A stretch of 64,000 bases of DNA from Siphonodentalium dalli (taxonomy: Eukaryota > Mollusca > Scaphopoda > Gadilida > Siphonodentaliidae): the NCBI GenBank assembly GCA_032622095.1, contig CP136063.1, positions 275,025,426 through 275,089,425 of the forward strand, read 5' to 3'. The translations under genes and the position numbers were made by a program. Positions 23,575-34,975 of this stretch are shown one piece after another. How positions within the stretch are numbered: position 1 is the first letter of the stretch; each line of letters begins with the position of its first letter. The notes below the pieces were generated by a model, which had not been told where the DNA came from, did not search any database, and was given only the letters and a program-made list of their open reading frames with translations.

Positions 23575-24060
23575 GTAACAAGGTATTACCAACGGTATAA
23601 ACCCTTCTTACATGCATATCGATTTGTCACATTCACATTCTGTGTATATTTGATATACATTACCATTATACTGCTACAAAGTACTACATTATTTTAATGT
23701 ATTGTCGAGAAATTAAGTATTTAGTATTCAATACAAGTATACAAGTAGATGCTAATATGTATGTGTCGATGAGAACTGTTGAACAGAGATAAAACATGTC
23801 GTTAATTTTCTTTTGCCTGGGCGATGCTGGGAAGACGGCCATTAGGTCACACCACCGCCCGGATTCTGTATGTGCATTGAATTTTCTAATATTATTTTTA
23901 TAAATCCTATTGTATATGTACATGCTTTATCCAATAAACTATCTATCTATCTATCTATGTAGATGTGGTTTGGGATACATATAATTGTTATAGTCTGAAA
24001 TGCGCTGTGCGCGAAAAAAAACGAGGTAATAGCATTCGGCGGAAAGGTACCCATACAAAG
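23575..24060. other. LINE 2 3' untranslated region and short spacer
   Basis: The sequence from 23575 to 23959 is the LINE tail. After the ATCT repeat come about 100 bases without recognisable features. Confidence 0.6.
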
Positions 24061-24341
24061 ATCCCGTAAAATGTTAACGCCTTTCTTCAAGATGATGATA
24101 ATAAAAAGGAACTATTTGAATTGTTGTCATATGGTGTTGTATTATATGAATATCCAGTTGGAAAGGAATTATATATCACATTCGGACACTCCGTCATATC
24201 ATGAGTGAACATGACAATAATGTCAACTTCTGATCACGAGGAGGCAGACACCAGAATATGTTTGCATCTAGTGAACGTAGCAACGAAAGGTGTCAGATCT
24301 ATCACGGTGGGCACTATGGACACAGATGTGGCCATGATTCT
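24061..24341 (+). pseudogene. Fragment of an HEEADTR-motif gene, cut by Helitron C
   Basis: One frame reads FLQDDDNKKELFELLS, then GKELYIT, then SDHEEADTRICLHLV, KGVRSITV and DTDVAMIL. I recognise this order (NKKEL...HEEADTR...H...G...DTDV) as a domain common in uncharacterised, often transposon-linked proteins of cnidarians, fish and molluscs. It is probably a PIN/FEN-like nuclease fold, but that assignment is from memory. Stops at 24067 and 24202 show it is decayed. The similarity ends within a few bases of the 5' TC end of the Helitron at 24342, and no continuation was found after the Helitron's 3' end. Confidence 0.55.
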
Positions 24342-26906
24342 TCTATATATATATTTGCGAATGACTGTCTGTCTGTGTTCTATAGAAATTCACAGGGGAC
24401 CACCTAGATGGCACAAAAGGGGTCTAATAGGGATAACGTTTTACGAGAAAGATAATGGCGAGGGTTAGAATTTTCTAAAGTGATGCCGTTGTTGTCAGGG
24501 GCAGAAAAGGGGGAGGGGCAGAACAATTATTTGTCGCCGATTTCCACCAAACTTATTTATAATCATCCCCATAATACGAGGAATCTAATGGTGTGGTTTA
24601 AATATGTCAAAAGTCGCGCCGTTCACATCAGGGATGCCCAGAAGGGGGAGGGGCACCAAACTGATCAAAACAATTCTAGCGCCAAACTCCATCAAATTGA
24701 TGCACATTCTTCTGAGATCTTCTCCATGATACAAGGAATCTTATTGTGTGATTTAAATACGCCAAATTGGTGTCGTTGGGACGAAAGATTTGGTGGAGGC
24801 GTCGGTTGCTTACTAAATTTTATAAGAATTGGTTTAGTCGTCGATTTCCACCAAACTTATACAAATTCATTCCCATGGTAAGTGGTGTCTAATGGTGTGG
24901 CTTAAAGCTATCAAAAGTGGCGTCATTCGAGTCAGGGGTGCACCAAAGTGAGAGAGGCACAAAATTGATATACAATATTTTTAGCGCCAATTTCCACCAA
25001 TTTGATACACGTTCTTATCCATGATATGAGGAATCTAATCGTGTGATTTTAAAGACGTCATATCGGTGCTGCTTTGGTGAGAGATGGTGTGGGGTGGGCA
25101 CTAAATCTGATAAACATTTGTTTAGTCGCGGATTAGCACCACACTTAAAAATAATAATCTCCATGATATCAGGAGTCTAATTGTGTGGTTTAAATATGTC
25201 AAAAGTGGGGCCATTCGAGTTAGGGGTGCCTAGAGGGTGAAACGAACACAAACATTGATAAACAATGTGATTAGCGCCTGATTGATACATATTCTTCTCC
25301 GTGATACGAATAATCTAATCGTGTGGTTTAAATGCGCCAATTTTTGTTTGGTTGAGATATATGCAATGGTGGCCCTAAATTTGATACGAATTTGTATAGT
25401 GGCCAATTTTCATAAATTTTATATATATTCATCTCTAAAATGATTCAAAGTGTGTGGTTTAATGATGTTAAAAGTGGCGCCGCTTGAGTCCGAAATAGAG
25501 ACGGGAGGGTCCCCAAAAACTTATAAAAATATATTTGGTGCCAATTACCATCAAACTCATACACGTTCTTCTCAAATGATACAATGAATCAAATATTTGC
25601 ATGAGTCTAATATTAAATATTACAAAAGTGGCGCGATTCAAGTCATGCATGAGGGGAGTTGCACCAAAGTTGATACAACTATATTTAGCACTAATGCCAC
25701 CAAATTCGTGCACGTTCTTCTCTAATGATATGACGAATTAAATCACACTTGGGGTCGTTTGGCTCATGGATGGCGAGAGGAGATTCACTAAGATTGTTCA
25801 ATTCGCCAATATTCATCAAAGTTATATATAGTCATCTTCCAGGCCCACTCCATGTCGTTCTAAGGAGTTTTCGGCATTCCAATTTTACAATCTCGACAAA
25901 TGGTGACCGAATTAAGTCACTTGAACAATTATATCTTCTCAACTGTCATATTTATATGGGGATGGGAATCAGGGCATTGCTGTAATGATCTAGCTACACA
26001 GATACATAGAAGAAAGCATTAAACATATATTTTCATCAATCTATTTAAGAGATGCATATTCATTCAAACTGAGGGACATTGAATCGTCAAAGGATTGCAT
26101 ATTAGAATGGATCATGTATATATTATAACACGATTGAGTCTGTCCCATTCAATATAGTTTCCACAAAAAAAGTTACAATTGGCAAAAGATATGGAAATGT
26201 AAATCAGGCCTGTTCAAAAATAGTGGTGCAGTCACATATGGTTACTTCTGAGATATAGGAAAACTTAGTCCGTGGCACATGACTTTTCAGCATCCTCCAA
26301 TAGGGACCTCTGACAAGGTTGTATCTGCCCGATACAGAGGATTTCTTTCATTTCTTAGAACAGACTCATCGTCTAAAATAAACAACTCAAAATGTCGCTG
26401 TGTCGGGCACATGTAGCTGCTATACATGCATCAAATCATGTTTTTTAAACTGAAATGATTAGCCAGTATATAGCACCAGAACAGAGGAGCAGCTGGACAT
26501 ATCTTTAAAACATCTGTATCTTCATGAAGATATGATAAACTAGATTGATTGATTGATACATCTCTATGTAAAACACAATTGTCTTTTATTTTCTCGAACT
26601 AATGTGGTTATGATGTTCATGTTTCATGCTATAACGTATGAAGTATATGCAGTTGTAAATAAATAAATACTTCTTTATTGGTGGGACGGATTAAACGCGA
26701 TAAAAATGATAATCGCTCCGACCTGACAATGTGAGCCACTACACTATTCCATATGTAAGAATCATGTCTTGTGATGCCATTTTGGATATACAATTTATGA
26801 GAATACGTGTAACGCTTTGAGAGCAAGAGTATGCTCTATTCCAACCAAATATCCACAGAGGCTTTCATATCACTTTAACCAGGGCAACGCCGGGTAACCC
26901 TGCTAG
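24342..26906 (+). mobile_element. Large non-autonomous Helitron, family C, plus copy
   Basis: The 5' end is near TCTATATATATATTTGCG (24342), and the (CTGT)n microsatellite lies at 24364-24375. The 3' end is GGGCAACGCCGGGTAACCC then TGCTAG at 26906, followed by T. An array of about 145-bp units (24530-25750) begins with the core CGCCGATTTCCACCAAACTT. It is shorter than the minus-strand copy (2.6 against 3.9 kb), mainly in array and mid-section length. No coding capacity is seen. Confidence 0.8.
24530..25750. repeat. 145-bp tandem array inside Helitron C (plus copy)
   Basis: ATCTAATCGTGTGGTTTAAA-like motifs recur about every 135-155 bp (near 24590, 24745, 24893, 25045, 25183, 25318 and 25450), alternating with AATTTCCACCAAATTGATAC-like motifs. 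It is the inverse of the array at 14690-15650. Confidence 0.8.
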
Positions 26907-26943
26907 TATAGGAATATGTTCAGTGCTAATAGACAGTTTTTTT

Positions 26944-28155
26944 TACGTTTTTCACTAATATCTTCTAGACCAGTTTCTTCTGCATGGAACTGGTTCGGAA
27001 ATATGACTTTATTTGGTATTTTTCATGTTAACTTATCACTGTGGCAATGAAATATACCATTCGTGTGATCCCAGCCATTTCAATTACTCAATAATTCGAT
27101 TTTACAGATCGTGGTATGAAATTTCAACACAAATCACCATTTGGGATTCTAGTCATATTTCAACAAGAAATGAGTAGAACTGTGCATAATAGATGAGGTA
27201 TAGCAATACTCATGAATATTTCAATTCAATAGGACCACAATTGTCACTTTGGCTAAAAATGGCTGTCAAAATGGCAGCCAAAATATGGGAAATGGTAAAT
27301 ATTGTCCCAGCGTGCCATGCAATCACTCAACCGTTGTGGGTTTTGAATACAATTGGCTGTTCTGTCATATAACATTGAATACTGATATTTCTGATAAGTG
27401 TTACTATTTCATTACCAAAATTCCAGAATCGGCAAAAAAAAAATACTTTTCGTGTCTGCACCATTTATTCAAGTAAAATGGAACTATCTCTGGTGTGTAT
27501 TGCTTTGATCCGTCCCAATGAGTCACACTGATTTGTCTTTAGAGAAATATACTCAAGCTGGCTTACAAAATGTCAACCAAATTTGGTAGAAAAGTTGATA
27601 TGTTCATATGTAACCCGGACATTATTTTCTGCTCTTCTGTAATGGTAAGCATATTCGGATTCTCTGGGTTTTCAAACATGTTACTTAATCAACTGAGAAC
27701 TATATGTTCTATTCTGGTTGTCCCAGTACCTTGTGTGGCACGACAATTTCATTTAAAATCATGCCGTATGTAATTTTGCCGAAAACTTCTTATGGGATTA
27801 TGGCCATGATTTTGAACGGAAATGAGCAGAACTCTGAGGTCATACAGTCATTCCATGTACTCCTATATACATTACGCATACGCATACAACCGCTCCATTT
27901 GTACGCATACACACATAGTCCTACACATGATCATATAGCCAACATATGCATACATGTACATATACGCCAATCCAAGGTCCGCATCTATATCCACACATGA
28001 TCACATTCACTCTATATATGCATAAACAACACACAAGCGAACATACATCAACTATCAATGTACCCATACACCGCTTCAACAACCATAACAACCACTGGGG
28101 TCCACCGCTCCTGCTAAATCCGTCCGAAATCGTATAATCGTCCAGTGCGCATCGA
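26944..28155. repeat. Left arm of a 1.2-kb inverted repeat
   Basis: The arm pairs with 31430-32706. For example, TTCACTAATATCTTCTAGA near 26958 is inverted at 32681-32699, and TCTAGTCATATTT near 27149 at 32488-32500. CCACCGCTCCTGCTAA near 28101 is inverted near 31488. Divergence is 15-25 percent by eye, with gaps. The arms look like two oppositely oriented copies of one interspersed repeat containing 'AAAATGG' words. No coding is recognised. Confidence 0.75.
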
Positions 28156-29661
28156 TAAATACTAAATTCCATTTCTGCAATTTTATAAAATTAGCGAGTT
28201 GTAAAATTCACGGAAGATTGAACAATCAGAAATTTATCATATCGTTTTCTACATTTTACCGTAACCTTCGGCTATCAACTTTGTGTTTTGACGGAAATGG
28301 GAAATTCCAATTGGTAAACCATAGTTTGTCATCTCCGGGACACAAATATGAAAACATATACACGAAAAATCTTAACAGTGCTACAGGTGGCACATTAAAA
28401 GACAAGCACACGGTCGCTCCAGTGCGAATTGTATGGCTCCAGTTTGAAAACGAGGAAAAATGATAAGCTCCAGTGCGCCCCCACGATAAATAATTTCGAT
28501 ATTTCACACAATTCATTGATAATTTAATAGATTATATTCGTTATAGCCGAGCACAATGACCTTTCATTTAATACTTGTGCACAAATGTATCTCTTTGTGC
28601 TTTGCAGGGCAAATATATAGATGTTACTATAGCAAAACATATATAAGGCGGCTAACTGTCACTTGAATAGTAATATAATCGTTCACTTTATGATGCAAAC
28701 CTGATATTTGGCATGAATGGCCAGTGTATGTCTATTAAGAAGACTTATTTTTTCCGACAAACAAATCGCAATGGTCGAAATATTTCAAATGGCCACCCAC
28801 TTTTAAGAACTGGCCGCCAGCGTTTACTCAACGTATACGACGAATATCTATTCCTTATTTTTAAAACAATTAATATTTCACTCAAATAAAGGGTGTTGTA
28901 TGGGGGCCACACATACACACCCCACCCCAATCCAACATGGCCGCCGCCCAGTGGGATTCAAATAGGGAACCCATGTCAGGTCTCGGCTCTTAATCGGTTT
29001 AGGCCAAACAAAGAGTGAAGACGCCCACATATTCACCAAACACACCCGATTCAAAATGGACGACGTCCCGAGAGGTCCAAATAGAGGACCAATGTGTTTG
29101 AACTTTCCGACTGTTGGAAATTTCAAACCAACCTGACACTATCTATAATGATGTTATAATTCCATTGGTAGCAATTTCAGACCACAATTTGGACTAAATA
29201 TATAGAAAAGACTTGCTATAGTTGATCTAAAACAACAAATATCCCTCTAATTAGTTGCTGGAAAATCCTCCAACTAACAATTCCAACAAATGTTGTGTGA
29301 GGCATGAAATTTCCAGCTGTTGAAAATGTTGATCAGTTGGAGGGTTAGTCCCTCAAACTCCCCCTGTCGCAACGTCCCTGTGGTGGAATACACGCCTATG
29401 TTAATATCCCCGGCGCCACATCCCTTTATATCGGCAAAGCATAGCTTTATAGAAGCCATGAAGCATCGAAATCAACACGAAAGCACACTGGGGTGACGAT
29501 TTCGGACTGGTGCACTTTCGCCGAATGCGCACCCGTTATGTAGCTTGTTATCGCTAAGTCAACGTATCTTTTTGTAATAATTTATAAACCTTGTTTATAA
29601 ACCTTGACAATGATTTTGATCGGCAATATTAAAAACAATACCAAGACAGTAAACAGATTAT
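28156..29661. other. Spacer inside the inverted repeat
   Basis: No gene recognised. An 81-codon open frame at 28218-28463 has no identifiable domain. C-rich words near 28910-28935 and two similar 'AAATAG.G' phrases near 28960 and 29075 suggest a weak duplication. Confidence 0.35.
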
Positions 29662-31195
29662 TATCCCCCGCCAAATTGAAAATTTGCGGGGGATATAGGA
29701 ATGGTTCCGTTCGTCGAGCCGTCCGTCCGTCCGTCCCGAATTTGTAAGAGTCATAACTTGAACAAATGTCAACGGATTTCAAAGATTTGTGGTATATGAG
29801 TTCACCTGACCATTACCCAGAATGAGTCCACAAGCCAGGTCCGGTAGGTTATTTTTACCGGAGTTATTGGACTTTGTTTATTATTTTTGTCGAATTTAGA
29901 AAATAGACGACGTCACAGGGCTCATTTCCACAACTCTCAACGGATTCAAAGATATTTGGTATATGAGTTCACCTGACCATTACCTAGAATGAATTCGCAA
30001 GCCAGGTACGGCCGGTATTTTTACCAGATTTATTGGACTTTGTTTATTATTTTTGTCGAATTTACCAGATAGCAAATAGACGACGTCACATGGCTCATTT
30101 CCACAAATGTCAACGGATTTCAAAGAGTGTTGGTATATGAGTTCACATGACCAGTATCTAGAACGAGTTTGCAAACCAGGTCCGGCCATATATCTTTAGC
30201 AGAGTTACTGGACTTTGTTTACTTTTTGTGTGTGCAAATGGACGACGTCACAGAGCTCATTTCCACAAATGTCAACGGATTTCAAATTTTTTGGAATATG
30301 AGTTCACATGACCAGTATCTAGAACGAGTTCGCAAACCAGGTCCGGTCGGATATATTCAGCAGAGTTATTGGACTTTGTTTATTTTTTTGTGTGCAAATG
30401 GACGACGTCACATGGCTAATTTCCTCAAATGTAAGTCACAAAATGAGTTCGCAACCCAGGCTTTTTGACAAAATTCCACCTCTTGTGGAGAATGCACTTT
30501 CCCAACTGCACATTTCGGCGGAGAATGCAAACATTATTGAGAATGCACTTTCCCAACTGCACATTTCGGCGGGGGGTACCGCCGTCTGCAACTGCTTGTT
30601 GGTATACGAGTTCGCATGACCAGTATCTAGAAAGAGTTCAAAAACCAGGTCCGGCCGTATATTTTCAGCAGAGTTATTGGACTTTGTTTATTTTTGTGTG
30701 TACAAATGGACGACGTCACAGGGCTCATTTCCACAAATGCCAACGGATATCAAATATCATTGGTATATGAGTTCACATGACCAGTATCTAGAACGAGTTC
30801 GCAAACCAGGTCCGGTCGGATATTTTCAGCCGAGTTATTGGACTTTATTTATTTTTTTGTGTGCAAATGGACGACGTCACAGGGCTCATTTCCACAAATG
30901 TCAACGGATTTCAAATATCATTGGTATTTGAGTTCACATGACCAGTATCTAGAACGAGTTCGCAAACCAGGTCCGGTCGGATATTTTCAGCAGAGTTATT
31001 AGATGTGTGCAAATGGACGACGTCACATGGCTAATTTCCACAAATGTCAGTCCTAAAATGAGTTATCAAGCCAGGATTTTTGACGAAATCCCACCTCTTG
31101 TTTAACACATACTGAGAACGCAAACATTATTGTTAATACACTTCCCCACCTGCACATTTCGGCGGGGGATACCGCCGTCTGTGACTGCTTGTTGT
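29662..31195 (+). mobile_element. Tandem-repeat element bounded by GC hairpins
   Basis: It begins with a near-perfect palindrome (29662-29695, TATCCCCCGCC...GCGGGGGATA), then a GTCC microsatellite (29717-29738). Six units of about 161-175 bp follow; GAGTTATTGGACTTTGTTTA-like segments start near 29861, 30027, 30202, 30363, 30671 and 30833. It ends TTTCGGCGGGGGATACCGCC (about 31158). A second copy of this 3' module at 30440-30600 lies inside the array, as if two elements had recombined. Each unit carries ACGGATTTCAAA...TTGGTATATGAG, related to the core seen in the Helitrons. Open frames across the array are repeat artefacts. Confidence 0.75.
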
Positions 31196-31429
31196 AGTAA
31201 AATTGAGTACATGCTCCACTCAGAATGCTTTCGGATTTGTTATAGTAAAACAGCACTGGAAATGATGAGGTTTGGGAAAAATACAAAGAATTTCAGGTTA
31301 ATTGAATCTTGCGGACCAAGAGCCGCTTTACATATACATAATGGCCTTGTAGTGAGGGGAAAACATAATTTTCTTATATAATCTTCTCACAATGAGCTCA
31401 ATTTCTGGCATTGTAGACTTTCTCTCGCC
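31196..31429. other. Short spacer
   Basis: No recognisable feature lies between the hairpin-bounded element and the right arm of the inverted repeat. Confidence 0.4.
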
Positions 31430-32706
31430 GGCAACGCACAGGAGCCTCCAGATTGCGCACTGGACGATTATCCGATTTTGGACGGAATTAGCAGGAGCGG
31501 TGGCCCCCAGTGACAACGGTCCTTGCATAGCCATTCACCTCACATACAGTCGCCCATTTTATACCTATGCATCTCACCATGGACGCACCAAACCATCATC
31601 GTATAGTCACTCATTCGCACCATTCGTGACCATACAATAAATGCCTGTAAAATTGTTGACCACACACTCACTCCCCGGCTGCCATTTTGACATACACCAT
31701 ATATTAAGTTGATTTTCATGCTAATGTTCGAGATTGGCCTCATAATATGGTTTCACTCAGTTCCGTTTAGACGTTCCGCCATTTTCCGTTCAAAAATATG
31801 GCCAGAGACTCAAAGACATTTTTGGTAAAATTCCATACTACAGTACATCATGTAAAATGAATGTGTCATGTCTCAGAAGGTACAGGGAAAACGAGAATAA
31901 AACTTGTAGTAGTCAGTGGATCAAGTAACATGATTAAAAACAAATGAGATACAATCTGCTAACTCATGGAAATAGAATAATCATGTTAGGGATATATGTA
32001 AAACAAATGTTTTACAAAATTTGGTTGCCATTTTGGTTTGGAAGCCATCTTGAGTAAGTTTGTCTAAAAACACATTAGTGTTAACATTTAATACAGATCC
32101 TAAAAATAAACATTTTTGTACCAAAAATAGTCTCATTTACTTGAATAAATGGTCCAAACATGAAAAGTTAACTTTTGCCGATTTTGATGTCAAGTTTGTG
32201 ATAGAATACATCCAATAATTCAGGTAGTGTCAGTAGTTACATTAGCAACACTTAACCAATATGCATCAGAAATTAAAAAAATTAATGTATCTAAGTCAAA
32301 GAAGACAATTTTATTCATCGACCACAACTTGTAAGCGATTACATATTTAACTTTTCCCAAGTTTTGATCGCCATTTTTGGCGGCCATTTTTAGACCAAGT
32401 GACACTTTTGGTTCCATTGAGTTGAAATGTCCATAAGTCATGGTATGCCTCACTTATTTTGCACAATTCTGACCATTTCTTTTGAAAAATATGACTAGAA
32501 TCATAATGATGATTTTTGGTGAAATTTCATACCGAGTACTGTAAAATATAACTTTCGTTGGATTGGTAAGGCCTATGCCATCTTAATGGCATAGTTCATT
32601 GCTCCATTGATCAGTTAATTTGAACGATACAAAAATAAAGTCACAAATCTGAACCAGTTCCATAGAGCAGAAACTGATCTAGAAGATATTAGTGAAAAAA
32701 CGTCAA
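31430..32706. repeat. Right arm of the 1.2-kb inverted repeat
   Basis: Reverse-complement partner of 26944-28155. The outer boundary is near GAAAAAACGTC (32696-32706). Confidence 0.75.
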
Positions 32707-33202
32707 ACGTTCCATTCTGACAGCCATCTTTGACGGGAGTTCCAATTTTACCATAAACATAGGCAGTATACCTCGCAGAATCATATTTAATGTATACGCC
32801 AAATTTTAAATCACATATTTCATGGTAAGATTAATTACGACATTTTATAATTATGAAGTCACGAATCGATCTTCAAAATTGGAAATCTCATTAAGAGAGG
32901 GTTAAAGCGATATTTCAGCGTGGCTCCGTAACTAATATAAATTAGTTTGGAAATATATACATATGTGCAAAGTTTCATGCTTTAGTCACAAATTGAACAA
33001 TTGCCTTCAAAATTGGACATAATCTACTTCAATACACGTAAAACATTGGTGACGTCACAAAATCGCATAGCCTATCCACGAAAGAAAGGTTTGTTTCGTT
33101 ATCATTTTGCTTCCTGTATATATGCCGTCTTCTGGGTTAGTCCTGTGGAGCAATGGATGTAGAAGACTCATACAGTTACAGCACGTGTTGTTTTACTTGC
33201 AG
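32707..33202. other. Intron upstream of the GPCR exon
   Basis: It ends with an acceptor (TTTTACTTGCAG). No earlier GPCR exon (TM1-TM5) was recognised here or further left. Confidence 0.4.
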
Positions 33203-33417
33203 GTGGTGCGAATGCTAATCCTGTTGCTGTTGGTTTTCTGTTTGTGTTGGTCACCGTTCCTAGTTTGTCGATTCCTTTACGACACTGGGATCAGGATCCC
33301 TGATTGGATAATGTCATCGAATCAACGGACAAAATTCCTTTCGATCAGTTTCGTCTTGGAGACTGTGGCATATGCCAACAGCTCCCTCAATCCAATCTTG
33401 TTCATTTGCATGTCAAC
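33203..33417 (+). CDS. Rhodopsin-class GPCR, exon encoding TM6-TM7 (partial)
   Basis: The product would be a seven-helix plasma-membrane receptor coupling to G proteins. The exon starts in phase 0 after TTTTACTTGCAG and reads VVRMLILLLLVFCLCWSPF, which is TM6 with the conserved CWxP motif. An extracellular loop follows, then TM7 with ANSSLNPILF, where NPxxF stands in for the usual NPxxY. The donor is AC|GTGAGT at 33418, leaving a split Thr codon. Seventy-one codons are open. The VVRM start and NSSLNP pattern resemble peptide receptors (CCK, galanin, orexin and similar), but the ligand cannot be assigned. TM1-TM5 and the C-tail exon are not visible. The next 20.9 kb downstream is a transposon beginning 290 bp after the donor. 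Confidence 0.8.
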
Positions 33418-33706
33418 GTGAGTAACTTTATATATATAAACACATAACGATTAAGATTCACACATCTTCTTAAACATGGATTGAACGTTCTCTATACACA
33501 GTGTAAAACACTATCGTCCAGTCGGGTGAGAGCACTTCAGCCATTATTGCTACATGGTTAACGCCTCTAACACCTCAGAGTATATTAATATGCACATTTC
33601 GTTCAACACAAACAAGGGGACAGTTCAATACTATATATATCAACCCTGCAAACAAATACGAAATAGGACCAATAGGACCAAATAAGGCTTATTTGTTTCT
33701 ATAATA
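33418..33706. other. GPCR intron up to the Harbinger insertion
   Basis: Intronic sequence between the GPCR donor and the left TIR. No other feature seen. Confidence 0.4.
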
Positions 33707-34082
33707 GAGACCTTTCGCAAAACTCACGTTTACGATTACGGATACGGATATGGTACTACGTCAACAACATTTGTGTACTTTCTAATCGTTGTCGTATTTT
33801 ACTATCGGTAATAACGGTTACGATTTCATGGTTTCTAATAAGCTCAAATAACACCTGAAATTTATTTTTTGCAATATATCACTTTACTCCGTTCGAGACT
33901 ATACATGTATATCATGTAAACCACCCAGTTGTATTGAGCTACGACCTCGGTGTGCCGTTTAGATCGGCAATCACTGTACTCGTCGTTGTGAATCACGAGC
34001 TTCCCGCGAAATAAGATCGCTATTCACAACGGATAGTCATCGCTGGCTGCGGCACAACACTTTGCAGTACTAGAAGCGCACT

Positions 34083-34351
34083 ATGAAGCCAGTCGCCAAA
34101 CAATACACCGCTGACATGGATTTGGTGTTACTAAAAGAATATTTGGCACACCCACCGACATCACCAGAGCTCAGCAGGGATGGTAAAAAAGAGAGGTGGG
34201 GGGAAATAACTAAGCTGTTAACGAGCATGTGAACGGCCAGGCTGCTGGGAACACCGGTAAAAACCTACACTGTAACAGCACGAGGAACTCAAGACAGATT
34301 TAAGCACCTCGTGGAAAGCTTCAAGAAAAAAGAGCTAGCTTCCTTGCGAGC
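34083..34351 (+). pseudogene. Harbinger Myb-like protein, exon 1
   Basis: This is the accessory DNA-binding protein that, in known Harbinger systems, helps the transposase enter the nucleus and bind the transposon ends. The ATG at 34083 opens MKPVAKQYTADMDLVLLKEY, followed by ERWGEITKLL, a Myb/SANT-like trihelix start. After a TGA at 34230-34232 the frame continues with TARGTQDRFKHLV and FKKKELASLRA, the family's QDR...FK...ASLRA signature. The donor is GC|GTGAGT at 34352. Joined to exon 2 it gives ...ASLRASG, the expected family sequence. It lies 376 bp inside the left TIR. Confidence 0.85.
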
Positions 34352-34441
34352 GTGAGTACATACATAAATATGCAATGTGTCCTTGTCCCAACAATTGAAA
34401 CATTAGCGAGACATTTGGGGGCAGGCACGTCCCTCCCACCA
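34352..34441. other. Intron 1 of the Myb-like gene, left remnant
   Basis: It contains CACGTCCC (34426-34433). The same octamer lies directly after the right end of the 14.6-kb inserted block (49025-49032), where the intron resumes. Confidence 0.5.
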
Positions 34442-34975
34442 CACTGCCAAAAATATTTTCTCAATTCAGGAAAAAAAAACACTTGAAATGAGAAAATATC
34501 TTGGGAGAATAGCTAGAAAAATAATCACAACATTTTTTCTATGTCAAGAAATAAAAGGGTGGGAAAATTTCTTTTCAAAGAAAATTATTTTAAGAAAACG
34601 CAGTAATCTTAGTAAGAAAATTCTAGTAAAAAAATCTTAGTATAGATTTTTTTTCTTAATGTAGGAAAGATTGTTTTTCTCGCACAAGTTTATTTTTCTT
34701 AAAGTTTAAGAACCTTCTATTTTCTTGGGAGAATAGCTAGAAATTTAAGAAAGCTATACAATTATTCTAGAACTAGACATTTATTTTCTATAGTAAGAAA
34801 TATCATCAAGATATTTTTTCTTGAGTGGTGCCAATTATTTCTAGAACGAGATTTTCTCAAGCAAGAAAATAAATCTAAATAAGGGAAAACAAGTTTTCTT
34901 AAGTAGGAATATTTTCCTCGATTAGGAAAGATAATTAGAAAACAATTCTTTATTAAGAAAAACATTTAATTTTAA
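34442..34975. repeat. AAGAAA-rich subterminal region, CACTGCC family
   Basis: A stretch dominated by TTTTCTTAAG and AAGAAAAT words follows the CACTGCCAAAAATA end. Similar regions lie inside the right end (48655-49024) and before exon 3 (about 52690-52938, ending TTTTTGACAGTG). Confidence 0.65.

Larger units (their letters stand above)
20512..23959 (+). mobile_element. Nearly full-length CR1/jockey-type LINE (LINE 2)
   Basis: The element carries ORF2 (20512-23574 with one stop) and about 370 bp of 3' sequence. It ends in a run of ATCT repeats at 23939-23959, the kind of short 3' microsatellite tail typical of this LINE group. The 5' boundary is not defined; the start given here is that of the ORF. 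Confidence 0.8.

Noticed and set aside
30169-30931. Repeated frames with 'SSHDQYLERVRKPG'
   Set aside because: They follow the 161-175-bp units of the hairpin-bounded element; period and frame change together with the units.
29861-30980. CRISPR-like regular array
   Set aside because: The spacing is a eukaryotic tandem repeat with no unique spacers, and the genome is metazoan.
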